The notes: generated by a model from the sequence alone, not told the origin. Positions 47,386 to 58,470 are shown, counted from the first letter of the stretch. The stretch: 64,000 nucleotides of DNA from Maratus speciosus (GCA_963932465.1 OZ010796.1:74217974-74281973), one strand, 5' to 3'. Numbers and translations are program-made.

Positions 47386-48027
47386 AAAAGTAAAGTGATT
47401 AGTAAAAAGTATTTTAAAAAGTAAGTGCTAAAATGAAAGTATTTTTAAAGTATATTTAAAAGACAACATACAAGACTTTTACTATTTAAATGTCTTCTTT
47501 TTCAATACTTATTTTTCAATACTATTTTAATATTTAAAAGTAAACAATTTGAAAAAATAAAGTATTTAAAAGTAAAAATAGAAGTATTTAAAAGTATTTA
47601 AAGTAAAGAATTTCAAATGTAGAAAAGTATTTAAGAGTATTTTTTAAAAGTAAAAGTATTTAAAAGTGAAATATTTTAGAGTAAACTAGTACTTTTGAAA
47701 GTAAATTTTTTAAAGTATTTAGAATAAAAAAATTATTGTAGAAAACATTAAAGTATTTAAAAAATAAAGAACTCATAAATAAAAGTAAGGAATTAAAAAA
47801 ATTAAGTTAAAAAAAGTAAATAGTACTTAAATACTTGCACTTTTTAGTACTTTAAATTTTCTTTTTACTTTTAATATTTTTCTTTTTCAGATATTTTTAA
47901 ATACCATTTTAATTGAAAAAGAAAGAGCATTTAAAGTAAATTAAAGTATTTAAAAGTAGATGTAGAAAAATATTTTAAAAAGTAAACAATTAAAACAAAT
48001 TAAGTATTTAAAAATTTAAAGTATTTA

Positions 48028-48250
48028 AAGTTTAGAAAGTATTTTAAAAGAATACTGTTAAAAGTAAAGAGTTTAGAATGTAGAAAGTATTTTAAAAGAA
48101 TACTGTTAAAAGTAAAGAGTTTAGAATGTAGAAAGTATTTTAAAAGAATACTGTTAAAAGTAGAGTTTAGAATGTAGAAAGTATTTTAAAAGAATACTGT
48201 TAAAAGTAGAGTTTAGAATGTAGAAAGTATTTTAAAAGAATACTGTTTAA
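48028..48250. repeat. 46-48-bp tandem array, about 4-5 copies
   Basis: The unit AATGTAGAAAGTATTTTAAA continuing AGAATACTGTTAAAAGTA repeats with 48-bp and then 46-bp steps. The shorter version lost an AA in AAAGAGTTTAG. Copies are almost identical, so the expansion is recent. Confidence 0.85.
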
Positions 48251-49320
48251 AAAGCAAAGTACTTGCATCGTAGAAAAGTATTTAAAAATTAGTTTTTTAA
48301 AAAGTATTTTAAATGAAAGTAATTTAAAGAATAAAGTAATTTAAAGAAAAAAAAAAGAATTTTCAATTAAATTATTTAAAGGAAAAAGCATTTAAAGAAT
48401 AAAGTATTTCTTAAAGTATTTAAAGAAAAAAAACTAATTTTAAATTAATATTTGAATAATAAAGTATTTGAATACTATTTCTTAAATACTTTAAAGTATT
48501 TAAGAATAAAAAGTATTTAAGAATAAAGTATTTTAAAATAAGTATTTAAATAAGGATAAAGTGTTTTAAATTTAACACTTTTTATCCCTTACCTTTTAAT
48601 TTTAAAAGTATTTAAAGGATAAAGTGTTTTTTTTTAATTGAAAAGTATTTAAAAAAAAGTGTTTTTTAAATTGAAAAGTATTTAAAGGATAAAAAGTGTT
48701 TATTTAAAGTTGAAACGTATTTAAAGTAAAATATTTAAAATTAAAATACTATTTTTAAAAGTGAAAATTTTTAAAATATTTTAAAGAGTAAAAAATATTT
48801 TTAAAATTAAAATGAAAGTATTTAAAAGTATTTTTAAAATAATAAAGAGTTTGAAAGTATTTAAAAAGTAAAATATTTAAAAATAAGTATATTTGAAAAC
48901 GAGTATTTTAAAAGTATTTAGTACTATTTACAATGTAAAAATTAATATTTTAAGTGAAGTATTTAAAAAGTTAAAGTATTTAAAAAATGTTTTAAAGGCT
49001 CTTAAAAAGCAAAGTGTGTTCAAAGAAAGTATTTAAAAAGAAAAGAATTTAAGTGTTTTTAGAATTTAAAAAAAATTACTTTTTGCCTTACACTTTTTAC
49101 TTTTAAACCTTTTTTCAATACTTTTTAAATACTAATTTTCAAATTTTAAATGCTTTTTTAAATACATTTCTACACTTTAAATACTTTTCCTTTTTCAAAT
49201 ACTTTTAAGATGCTATTTTATTAATGAGTACTTGAAAAGTGAAAAAGCATTTTAAGTAAAGTACTTATAATGTAGAAAAGTTATTAAAGTATAAGCCTAT
49301 TAAAAAATTAAAGTATTTAA

Positions 49321-50325
49321 AAAGCATTTTAAAAATAAAGTATGGAAAAATAATTACAAAGAAAAAGCATTTTAAAAATAAAGTGTGGAAAAATAATTAC
49401 AAAGAAAAAGCATTTTAAAAATAAAGTGTGGAAAAATAATTACAAAGAAAAAGCATTTTAAAAATAAAGTGTGGAAAAATAATTACAAAGAAAAAGCATT
49501 TTAAAAATAAAGTGTGGAAAAATAATTACAAAGAAAAAGCATTTTAAAAATAAAGTGTGGAAAAATAATTACAAAGAAAAAGCATTTTAAAAATAAAGTG
49601 TGGAAAAATAATTACAAAGAAAAAGCATTTTAAAAATAAAGTGTGGAAAAATAATTACAAAGAAAAAGCATTTTAAAAATAAAGTGTGGAAAAATAATTA
49701 CAAAGAAAAAGCATTTTAAAAATAAAGTGTGGAAAAATAATTACAAAGAAAAAGCATTTTAAAAATAAAGTGTGGAAAAATAATTACAAAGAAAAAGCAT
49801 TTTAAAAATAAAGTGTGGAAAAATAATTACAAAGAAAAAGCATTTTAAAAATAAAGTGTGGAAAAATAATTACAAAGAAAAAGCATTTTAAAAATAAAGT
49901 GTGGAAAAATAATTACAAAGAAAAAGCATTTTAAAAATAAAGTGTGGAAAAATAATTACAAAGAAAAAGCATTTTAAAAATAAAGTGTGGAAAAATAATT
50001 ACAAAGAAAAAGCATTTTAAAAATAAAGTGTGGAAAAATAATTACAAAGAAAAAGCATTTTAAAAATAAAGTGTGGAAAAATAATTACAAAGAAAAAGCA
50101 TTTTAAAAATAAAGTGTGGAAAAATAATTACAAAGAAAAAGCATTTTAAAAATAAAGTGTGGAAAAATAATTACAAAGAAAAAGCATTTTAAAAATAAAG
50201 TGTGGAAAAATAATTACAAAGAAAAAGCATTTTAAAAATAAAGTGTGGAAAAATAATTACAAAGAAAAAGCATTTTAAAAATAAAGTATGGAAAAATAAT
50301 TACAAAGAAAAAGCATTTTAAAAAG
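49321..50325. repeat. 43-bp tandem array, about 23 near-identical units
   Basis: The unit contains AAAGTGTGGAAAAATAATTA followed by CAAAGAAAAAGCATTTTAAA. Units are identical through most of the array. The first (near 49338) and the last (near 50284) have GTATGG where all internal ones have GTGTGG. There are no spacers between units, so it is a simple tandem array (minisatellite), not a CRISPR array. Confidence 0.95.
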
Positions 50326-51505
50326 AAAAGTTTAAAAGTTGGTAATAAAGTAAAAATATTTAAATAGAAATATTTAAAAAGCAAACAATTTTGAAAAATA
50401 GTTTTTAAAAGTAAAAATTGTTTTTAAAAGCTAATGTATTTTTAAAAATATTGAAAGTAAAAAAGAATTTATGATTTAGAAAAATATTTAAAAAGTTATA
50501 ATAGCATTTTTAAAAGAAAAAATATAAAGTAAATAAAAAGTAACGTATTTTAAAAGAAAGTATTTAAAATAAATTTTAAAAGTAGTGTTTAAAATGTTTG
50601 AAAGTTTTTAAAAAGTAAAATATTTTAAAGTTATTAGTGAAAAGTATTTCAAAACTGTTTAAAATTATTCGAAAAGTAAAGTATTTAAAAGTAAAAGTAT
50701 TTAAAAAAGTATTTGAAAAAGAGAAAAATTTAAAGTATTTAAAAATTTTTATAAAAATATTTAAAAAGGTAAATATTTAAAAGGTCCTTTTTCGCCTCTA
50801 AAAAAATCAAAGTATTTAAAAAAATTTTAAGGTAAAACAGTATTTTAAAAGAAAATATTTAAAAAGCACTTTTTAAACACTTTTTAACTTGAATTTTTTT
50901 TTTTTTTACTTTTGAACACTTTTTTTTATTTTGTAAATATACTTTCAATACTTTTAATTTTTTTTAAATGCTTTTTAGTACTTCTAAAGGCGTTAAAGTT
51001 TAAAAGGGTAGTAAGTATTTAAAGTGTTTATTTTTAAACACTTTACTTTTAACGTGTTTAAAATATTTAAAAGTAAAAATAGCTTTTAAAAGTTAAGTAT
51101 TTAAATAATTTTTCTATACATTTTCTTTTCAAAGTTTTTAAAAGTAATTCATTTTAAAGTATTTAAAGTAAAATATTTAAAATGTGGTGTTTAAAAAAAG
51201 TTAAAGCATTTAAAAAGTAAAGCGATTTAAGTGTTTTTTTTAAACATTTTTTAAGTGTTTAATTTCTTAATACTATTTTTATTTTTAAATTTATTTTAAA
51301 TGCTTTGGTTTTGAAATACTTTTAAACAATGTATTTAAAATATAAGTCTAAAGATAAAATAAGTAGTTTAGAGTATGGTCATTGTTAAATTGGTCAAGAT
51401 TGCAGCGATTCAGAAATTGCCTATTTTGTATAAATAATGTAACTATGTAATGTTTATAAAATGTTTTACTTTAATAAAAACCATTGTTAATTTGTATACG
51501 TGTAC

Positions 51506-51733
51506 TTATTTCAAATTTTTTCTTTTCACGGACCTTAAGATGCTGGATCTATCAACAAAATGAGGGATAAACTCCTTTGCAAAAGACCACACTTCAACAC
51601 CGATGGTGAAGGTATCTCCCGTTGCACTCTTGCATCTGTTGCTGCAGAACCCCCCCCCCCCCCCCCTCTCTCTCTCTCCTAACCTTACTGCTAGTAATAA
51701 TATAAAGTTGTCAATAACTTTAAATGTATTCAT
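51506..51733 (-). other. Possible terminal exon, unidentified
   Basis: A minus-strand frame ends with protein-like sequence (ATGDTFTIGVEVWSFAKEFI, then PHFVDRSSILRSVKRKN) and a stop. It sits just outside the repeat block, in DNA that is not obviously repetitive. An AG follows a GGTTCTGC stretch near 51648 on that strand, but the tract before it is G-rich, not a pyrimidine tract. I do not recognise the product. It may be a host exon or chance. Confidence 0.2.
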
Positions 51734-51866
51734 ATTTAAGAATTTTGAAAAATAACAAACACTGCAACAAAAACATAAATTAAACTTTCCAAATGCAAAC
51801 TACACAAATATTTACATGAAGATACCGTAATGACCGCTTCTTGTCTAGAGCTAAGTATTTTAACAA

Positions 51867-52181
51867 TTACTCGCTACAGGGATGCTCAAATTGATTCAAA
51901 ACTGAGATACGTGGTTTTACCCTCCTTCCTCCGAAATATGTTGGCAATATCGTTACAAAGTTTACCAATAATGAAGATACTGTAACGATTATTTTTTCAA
52001 TATTTGCTGTGAAATGGTAAATCTCTCTAAGCAGAGATGGCCTCCATTTTCGTCCAAACTCCGACTCTGATGTAGAACATATTGATTTAGACAGTGCCGC
52101 CGATATGTCGCTGATCGGTGCATTTATATGGTGTACCATCCTACTTGACATACCGCGAAGTGAATCTTGCCAAAATATCAT
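51867..52181 (-). other. Possible exon, unidentified (104-codon open frame)
   Basis: The minus-strand frame begins at an ATG (MIFWQDSLRGMSSRMVHHIN) and stays open for 104 codons, in a 900-bp island without obvious repeats. The composition is protein-like (SKSICSTSESEFGRKWRPSL), but no domain is recognised. It may belong with the frame at 51506-51733. It could equally be an old degraded sequence. Confidence 0.22.
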
Positions 52182-52235
52182 ATTTTTACTGTTTCGAACG
52201 AAAATTCGGGTTTAGCTTAGAATGAGACTCCTTGT

Positions 52236-53550
52236 TAGATTTCGTATGAAATACTACCTATTACATTCTCCACTATGTTTGAATTTCTGAAATTTTTGCA
52301 GATCTACACCGATCATGACCCCTAGAACAAAAAACCACCCTCAGTAAAAAAAAACTTTATGAACACGATAACTTCCATAATTCTGCTCTTCCAAACTGAT
52401 ACATAAAATAAAGGGGCATAAAATCTCGGTCAAGTTCGTTAATGGGCAAAATCGGACCAAGGGGGTAGAAATAAGGAAGGGGTTTGTGGAAAGGAAAAAA
52501 CCCCACAACTTTTTAGTTTTTATACATATCAAATCAGTTTAAAGTTTTTATTACTTCTAAAATAGGTCCAAAAATTTATGTATCGCAGATTTTTGATAAA
52601 ATTTAAAATGGGCTCAAGGGGCGCAAAAAATAGGATTTTAGGGAGAAAAAAATTCATAACTTCGTCAATTCTCAAGATATCAAATCCAATTAAATGTATT
52701 ATAAATCTTCTTAATATTATCTACAGCTTTTATACTGACAAGTTTTTGATGGGACCAATTCTTACCGAAAAAAAAACGAAAACAAAAAGGGAAGAAGAAA
52801 AAAATGTTGAAGAAGAAAATCCATAACTTCGTCAATTAACAAGATATAAAATCCGCATGAATTTATATTATCTATAACATTTATATTGACAATTTTTTGA
52901 TAGGACCAATTCTTACAGCAAAAACAAATTAAAATACATAGCGGTTGAAGAAAAAATCATCGTATTAAGGGTATATTCAAATCCAAAATGCTTATTTTCA
53001 GACTCATTTTTAAATTCATTTTTGCTCTCAAACGCATCCAATTGGTAGATTCTCTTATTCAGAAACTATACAATGTACCGTAATAGTCAATTTTTTGATA
53101 GAGGCAGAATATATTTCAAAAAATGATGTCAAAGTTGGCATTTTAAACCGAATTTCCCGAAGCGATTGTGTTGGAAACTAAAATTACTGTCTTACTGAGA
53201 AAATTATTGTTTATAAATAAAGTTTTTAAGTAATTGAACAAAAAATAAAAACACAGGTCGCTTATAAATCTTTTCTTAATCACGTGAGCAAGTTTCATAT
53301 TTTTTCTATTAAAAATGAATCTGAAAATGTGCCAGAAAATTTCGAGTTGTTGAGCATGGAAAAGTATTTTTTTAAAATACCGCCTTAACATGATTCTGAT
53401 AAAACCAGCTTTTATATAAAAGGAAAAAAACCCCTCAAATGCGGTCATATAAACCTGTTAAAGTGGGTTTATCTCAAATCATGATTTAGTTTTTGTTGTT
53501 GAAATTAGCACTGAACTTCAAAATCTACCTGCGCCTGTAGGCCGAGCCGG
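52236..53550 (+). repeat. Long dispersed repeat, family F copy 2 (about 1.3 kb)
   Basis: Collinear with 34034-35435 from TAGATTTCGTATGAA to CTGCGCCTGTAGGCC, with small indels spread along the length. Frames at 52341-52532, 52578-52826 and 53143-53448 are not preserved between the copies, so the repeat looks non-coding. Confidence 0.75.
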
Positions 53551-53793
53551 ATGGATTTTATAGATTGACTCTGCTTTTCCATACAAAACAATTTTCGCTT
53601 TCTATTTTCTTTCGTTGAAACAGCTTACGATGACCCTGTATAAAGGACCATCCATTGATTATTCCACGAAAAGTTCTTGGTTTATTTACCTCTTATTTGA
53701 TTTTGTTTTTATGCTATATTTAAAAATTGTCTTGCACGTGGAATTTTGGAAAAATATATTCTTAGTTTTATTTCATGTTCAATTTCCATTTAA

Positions 53794-53860
53794 CCCTTTC
53801 AGGGGCAAGCGATTGTGTTTCTATAATGCTACATTCGCACCGGAGATATCGAAAAATTTT
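53794..53860 (+). mobile_element. Solo left end of a family D TTAA element
   Basis: TTAA at 53790-53793 is followed by CCCTTTCAGGGGCAAGCG, nearly identical to the start of 12511-12720. No right end was found within 300 bp, so this is a truncated or badly decayed copy. Confidence 0.5.
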
Positions 53861-54548
53861 ATTTCAAAATGAGGAAAAGCAATTTTACAACTTTTTTTTC
53901 AACGAAAGATAAAATTAAAATTTTTCGCAGTTTTTTTTTTCTTTTTATGAGTACATCAATTTGACAACCGCGGAAGCTTTTTTGAAGATTTAAGCGAAAT
54001 TCGGCCGTAGGGAATGAGCTTAAAATGCGTTCGAAAAATGAATGTCGATATACAGAAAATAGATACACAGAGATAAATGAAGCATAAGCTAAATGTCATA
54101 GAAAATAGCTCTTCCAACTGTAATTGGCGGAAGGTAATGTATAAGTCATTTTGTCCTATTAACTGATACATCCCCAATTTTCAATGGAGAAAATGCGCCG
54201 CAGTAAGCCCGAATAACATGTACAAATTTAGTATAGTTCCGAATAATTGAATTCTTTGGTGTTGCCCTGTACATAACTATAAATGCTATATACACTCTGT
54301 TCAAGAAAAACATTAACAAAATTACATTGCCTTCATCATTTTACCGCCATTTTTAATGCGAGAATACGCCATAATGGCTTAAGTCTTTTGTAATATATTT
54401 TCTGCGTTTTTAGCTTAAACTGAATTTCCTTTCTTGGGATTTTGGACGTAATAATTTGGAGATATTGTACATTATTTTGAAAAGTATTGTTTAATTTTGT
54501 CCAGACAGAAGGGGATGGGAATAATTATGAAAGATCTATTAATATATA

Positions 54549-55806
54549 CAGGGTGTCCGAAAAGTCCGGAAACGGGCGAATTAATCAATACAAGATCGGA
54601 TTGAAAAACGGAAAATACGTGTTAAATATATTTTTTAAGTGATACCAAAAAATGATAGTGATACCAAAGTTGACCCTCCCCCTCCCTCCCACCCCTACCC
54701 AGAACCCTGCGGAGATTTAAGAGGGGGTCCAACTTTGAAATCTTGAATGAAAAACCTCATTTTGTATTGCAAATTCGGATTTTACGGGGGAAAATACGTA
54801 ATTTTTGTATTTAGCATTCTTCTAGGATCCTCGTAAATAGCCATGTAATCGAGTACGGTGCGGCGTAAAACAGCACCCCGAAGGCAAGGGAATGGCTACT
54901 TCACTCGTGCAAAAGCAACGGTTCGCTAATGTTATCATCCTTATGGAAAATTTTTTTTAAGGTAGCTTGCTTGTATTTCAATATTTTTAAGTAATTTGTT
55001 TCCATTGAGTAACTGAGGTCGATCTGTACGAAGGCCGTTTTTTACCTTTTAGATTTTCTTTGCAAGTTTTTTTAATGAGAATACTTTCACTTTCGAAACC
55101 GGTTCCGAAAGTAAAAGTAGCCTATTAAAACCCTGTAAACAAAATCGGAAAAGTAAAAAACGGCCTTTTGTATAGACAGATCTCAGCTAGCCAATGCAAA
55201 AAACAATACTGAAATATAAACGAGAATATCTTATTTCTTCCATAAGATTAACGTTAGCGAACGGGTGCTTTCGCGTGACTGAAGTAGCCTCTTAATGGCG
55301 TATCCTGAAGAGAACAGGAAGCTACTACTAAGTCGTTGTTCTTGGGGGAAACGCTTAAAGTAGTGCATTCAATTAGGATTAAAGCATTAATCAACATCCT
55401 GACCACGATGTGGGATGGGAAACGGTATTTTCTGTTTAGTTTCTATTTTTTCAAATTTTAAAATTGGAACTACAATGGAAAATAAGATCCTGCTCAGAAA
55501 ACGAATCTGAACGCATTTTTCTCTATTATATCGCCATCTATGATGATCCGAAAAAAATTTTAAATACAAAAATTACTTATTTTTTCCCGTAGAATCCGAA
55601 TCTGCCATAAAAAATGGAGGTTCTCATTCAAGATTTCAGAATTCAGTCCCCCTCTAACACCCAGGTTTCGGGGGGGGGGGGGGGGATGTCAACTTTGGTA
55701 TCACTGAATAGCTTTTTTAAGATATTTAACACATTTTTTTCCGTTTTCCAATCCGATGTGTATTTCTCGAGTTATTCAACCATTCCCAGACTTTTCAGAC
55801 ACCCTA
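54549..55806. mobile_element. Mariner-type TA element with about 250-bp TIRs and nested foldback
   Basis: The left end is CAGGGTGTCCGAAAAGTCCG after TA. The right end reads CCCAGACTTTTCAGACACCC and has lost the exact TA. The two sides pair over about 250 bp, including GATCGGATTG-AAAACGGAAA. A separate foldback element sits in the middle (about 54880-55310). CAGGGTGTCC-like ends are shared with family A, but the inner sequence differs. No transposase was found. Confidence 0.75.
54880..55310. mobile_element. Nested foldback MITE, family H copy 1
   Basis: The two arms are inverted copies around CTTTCGAAACCGGTTCCGAAAG at about 55090. Outer landmarks are GCTAATGTTATC on the left and GATTAACGTTAGCGAACGGG on the right. 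A diverged copy lies at about 58975-59370. Confidence 0.7.
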
Positions 55807-55849
55807 CATATTTAAAAGAAAGCAGAACAGATGTCATACATTCCCGCGG

Positions 55850-57080
55850 CCGCCATCTTGGATTTTTTTCTTGTTGTGAAAACCCCTTTTCCGCCAAGTA
55901 GTAAATGTCGCCAAGCAGCGATTTATGCGCATGTTAGTCTTAACGAAAATGACCTTAAGGGATTTGTCACATCGATAAAGATCGCCAACAAAAAATCGTC
56001 AAGAAATCTCAAAACAGGTGGTTCAGCAAAGGCACATTTGTCCACTCTAACCATGCTATGAGACAAGGAAACGTTCCCCAACAGCTGCAATCATCTCCTG
56101 AGTAGAGCTCGAGTAGTTGAATACTTTAACAACGAAGGCAAAATGTGGATTCTTTACAAGAGTTTTGAGGAACTTCATTTTCTCTTTCATAAACAGTGAC
56201 GAGTTAGCATAACATGTAGGAAGAGGATGTTTTTCGCAACAGTTGAACTCTCAGAAATAGCTGGAGAAAATGTCACTGTAAAAATGGTGTCCTTCCCTGG
56301 TTTTGAAAAGAGAACATTTTCATCCTGCAGAGACCTATCAAAGTGACCAAAAGATCTACATCGTCCCATTACAATTACCGTCTCATTTGTAAGGGGCTAA
56401 GGACAAAGCAGTGATTATAATCGAGGTGTCTGTGTCTTCTTTTGTTTGCTTGCATGTAATATTTGCTGATAAGAACTTGCCAATCATCGTAGATATTACC
56501 TAACCTTTGTTTTTTGGGTTAACCAGAATATTTTCTTTGGACATGGTTGGTATCATTGTTTCGTCAAACAATATGCCAGTTGAAGCATGTTCTCTTGATC
56601 TTCTCATACGCTTCAGGGTAGCCATCAAAGATAATTACTGCCTGTGGTGGATATTTTGACTGCACATATTGAACATATTTGTCACAGATTGAAGAAAGAC
56701 TGATTCTTAGGCCAAGCAACTCTATGTAATAAAACCTCCCCCATCAATGACGAATTGAAACTTGCCGCTGAACCGCTTGTTTGTAAGGGGATTGAATGAA
56801 TTGTAGAAAGTAGATTTGTTTCCTTCTGTTACGCCATTGTCAAATAGGGACAAGGAATAAGGGTAGCCATCATGTCAATAAGGGTAGGCATGATCTCACG
56901 TCAAAATCTCCTCAAGGTCTTCATCCGAATGCTTTGCAACCGAAATTCATTGGAACAAAGTTGTGGGATTGACAGGACCCAACTCGTTCTTGCATTACAC
57001 TGGTCATTACAGCAAGAGGTTTTACTCTGTCGCTCCGTTTAAATTTGACAGTTCCAAAGTCACCAACAACAACTCTGATG
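55850..57080 (-). pseudogene. Degraded gene of an uncharacterised family (minus strand)
   Basis: Read on the minus strand across several frames, the order of protein-like segments is: RVKPLAVMTSVMQERVG (about 57010), KHSDEDLEEIL (56930), SLFDNGV then EGNKSTFYNSF (56860-56805), FQFVIDGGGFI (56755), YVQYVQSKYPP then IIFDGY (56680-56620), REHASTGILFDETMIPTM (56590), ETVIVMG (56370), DENVLFSKPGKD (56320), AKNILFLHVMLTRHC (56235) and MIAAVGERFLV (56090). At least a dozen stops or frame changes break it. The order and wording match, from memory, an uncharacterised protein family seen in many arthropod genomes, often in high copy and so possibly transposon-linked. I cannot name a function. A palindromic mariner lies directly at its upstream end and probably interrupted it. 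Confidence 0.55.
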
Positions 57081-57139
57081 TACATGGTGTGTTCACAAAG
57101 TTTCAAGACTGGTCCAAGAATACAAAAGTTATTAAACAT

Positions 57140-57580
57140 TTTTGTACAGCGAACTAAAATTCTTCGAAATATGACTCTTGAGCATCAACACACTGCTGCC
57201 AGCGTTTTTTCCATTGTTCACTGGCTCCCTGGAAGTCTTTGCGCGCAAGGCTGTTAAGGGACCTCGTCTAATCTGTAATCGCTAGCCTCGTCTAAATCGC
57301 CCCGTCTAAGCTGTGTCGAATCGCTTACCTTTCGGGTCTTTCTTGATCCGGAGGAATAAAGTCGCTGGGAGCGAGGTCGGGGCTGTAGGGAGGCTTGTGG
57401 CATTATTGCCACGTTAAACTTAGCCAAAACTTTGGCGGCTGCGAGCGACGTGTGAGAGGGCGCATTGTCGTGGTGAACAATCCAATAGTCTCTGGTGTCT
57501 GGGTGGACGCGACGGGTCAGGTCGGTTTTACGCTGGAATGCACCAACATTTGAAGGATAGTCCGGCGCGCCCGCCCAGAC
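57140..57580 (-). pseudogene. Mariner transposase C-terminal fragment (left half)
   Basis: On the minus strand the frame reads RRVHPDTRDYWIVHHDNAPS then HTSLAAAKVLAKFNVAIMPQ. HHDNAPSH is the mariner motif holding the second catalytic aspartate. A frame change follows, and the next aspartate block is out of frame, ending in RKTRKVSDSTQLRRGDLDEA. The enzyme is a DDE-type cut-and-paste transposase with a TA target. The DNA-binding N-terminus is absent, so the fragment is inactive. Confidence 0.8.
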
Positions 57581-57584
57581 ATCA

Positions 57585-57910
57585 GAAATGATTGGATTGT
57601 TAATCACGACAATGCCCCCCTCTCGCACGCCGCTCGCCGCTGTTCAAGTTGTGGCTAAGTTTAACATGGCAGTACTGCCGCAAGCCCCCCTACAGACTCG
57701 ACCTTGCTCCCACCGACTTTTTTTGTTCCCCCGGTTTAAGAAAAACCTGAAAGAGAAGCGATTCAACACGATTCCAGCGATCCAGGCACCTTCGACGAGG
57801 TCCCTTAACAGCCTTGCGCGCGAAGACTTCCAGGGAGCCTACGAACAATAGGAAAACGCTGGCAGCGGTGTGTTGGTGCCCAAGTGTCATATTTCGAAGA
57901 ATTTTAGTTC
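57585..57910 (+). pseudogene. Mariner transposase C-terminal fragment (right half)
   Basis: The plus-strand reading shows DWIVNHDNAP (second aspartate), VAKFNMAVLPQAP, then DLAPTDFFLFPRFKKN in a shifted frame (third aspartate region). SLAREDFQGAYEQ follows, and in another frame KRWQRCVGAQVSYFEEF with a stop, the usual mariner C-terminus. Several frame changes make it a pseudogene. It mirrors the fragment on the other side of 57582. Confidence 0.8.
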
Positions 57911-57979
57911 GCTGTACAAAAAGGTTTAAAAACTTTTGTATTCTCAGACCAATCTTGAAACTTTGAACACACCCTGTAT

Positions 57980-58465
57980 TTAATGCCTGATTCCCAAGAT
58001 TTATGGCAGTTTATTCGTCCATCAGCCAAAAGATTAGCACTTATTGAGTACAAATCTGGGTTTATAGCGAAGAGAAATGCTGCAGTAGCCATTCGTACAC
58101 CTTAGTACTGTCCACGTTGTCCCGTACAACTGTAGAATCTTTCAGGCTTGCATACTATTCTGAATAGTTAAATTGAACTCCACAATAATTTTCGATCTGT
58201 TCAGAAACACGACAAAAATAATGAACCTCAGATCCATAAAATGTATTCAATCATATTATCTTTAGTATCATTAATGGTGAAAGTTTGGATAAAATAGTTG
58301 GTGTTCGTGTTTCATCGACTACAGTGCCGCAATTCCTGTTTTTTTTTTTTTTTTTTTTTTCCCAAGAATTGTTTGCTTTAACACCCATTTTTGCGGCACT
58401 GTCACGCCTAAGCCATTGATCAGTGAAAAAAACTTAATACATAAAATGTAGGAAATTTCATCCTA
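57980..58465. other. Flank of the palindromic mariner; poly(T) inside
   Basis: A minus-strand frame at 57904-58092 crosses the mariner end; its outer part (AINPDLYSISANLLADG) could be the far side of the interrupted gene at 55850-57080, but I cannot confirm this. A T run lies at about 58340-58361. Nothing else is seen. Confidence 0.3.
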
Positions 58466-58470
58466 TTTAA

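Larger units (their letters stand above)
47386..51330. repeat. 3.9-kb low-complexity block built on AAAGTATTTAAA
   Basis: Nearly the whole block is made of variants of AAAGTATTTAAAAGTA. Most of it reads in this sense, but segments near 47476-47530, 47823-47900, 49077-49215, 50860-50990 and 51236-51330 read in the opposite sense (TACTTTTAAATACTTT). No open frame of note is present. It contains a higher-order 46-48-bp array and a 43-bp array, listed separately. It is probably an expanded internal array of an old transposable element. Confidence 0.85.
57083..57976. mobile_element. Palindromic mariner: two 3' halves head to head (894 bp)
   Basis: TA borders CATGGTGTGTTCACAAAG on the left and AACACACCCTG on the right. 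The outer 100 bp on both sides are inverted copies, including AGCGAACTAAAATTCTTCGA near 57149 and its reverse complement near 57900. Inside, the left half encodes the C-terminal part of a mariner transposase on the minus strand, and the right half encodes the same part on the plus strand. They meet near 57582. The N-terminal half of the gene is missing from both. Confidence 0.82.

Noticed and set aside
49321..50325. Possible CRISPR-like array
   Set aside because: Units are directly contiguous with no variable spacers, and the context is eukaryotic. It is a minisatellite.
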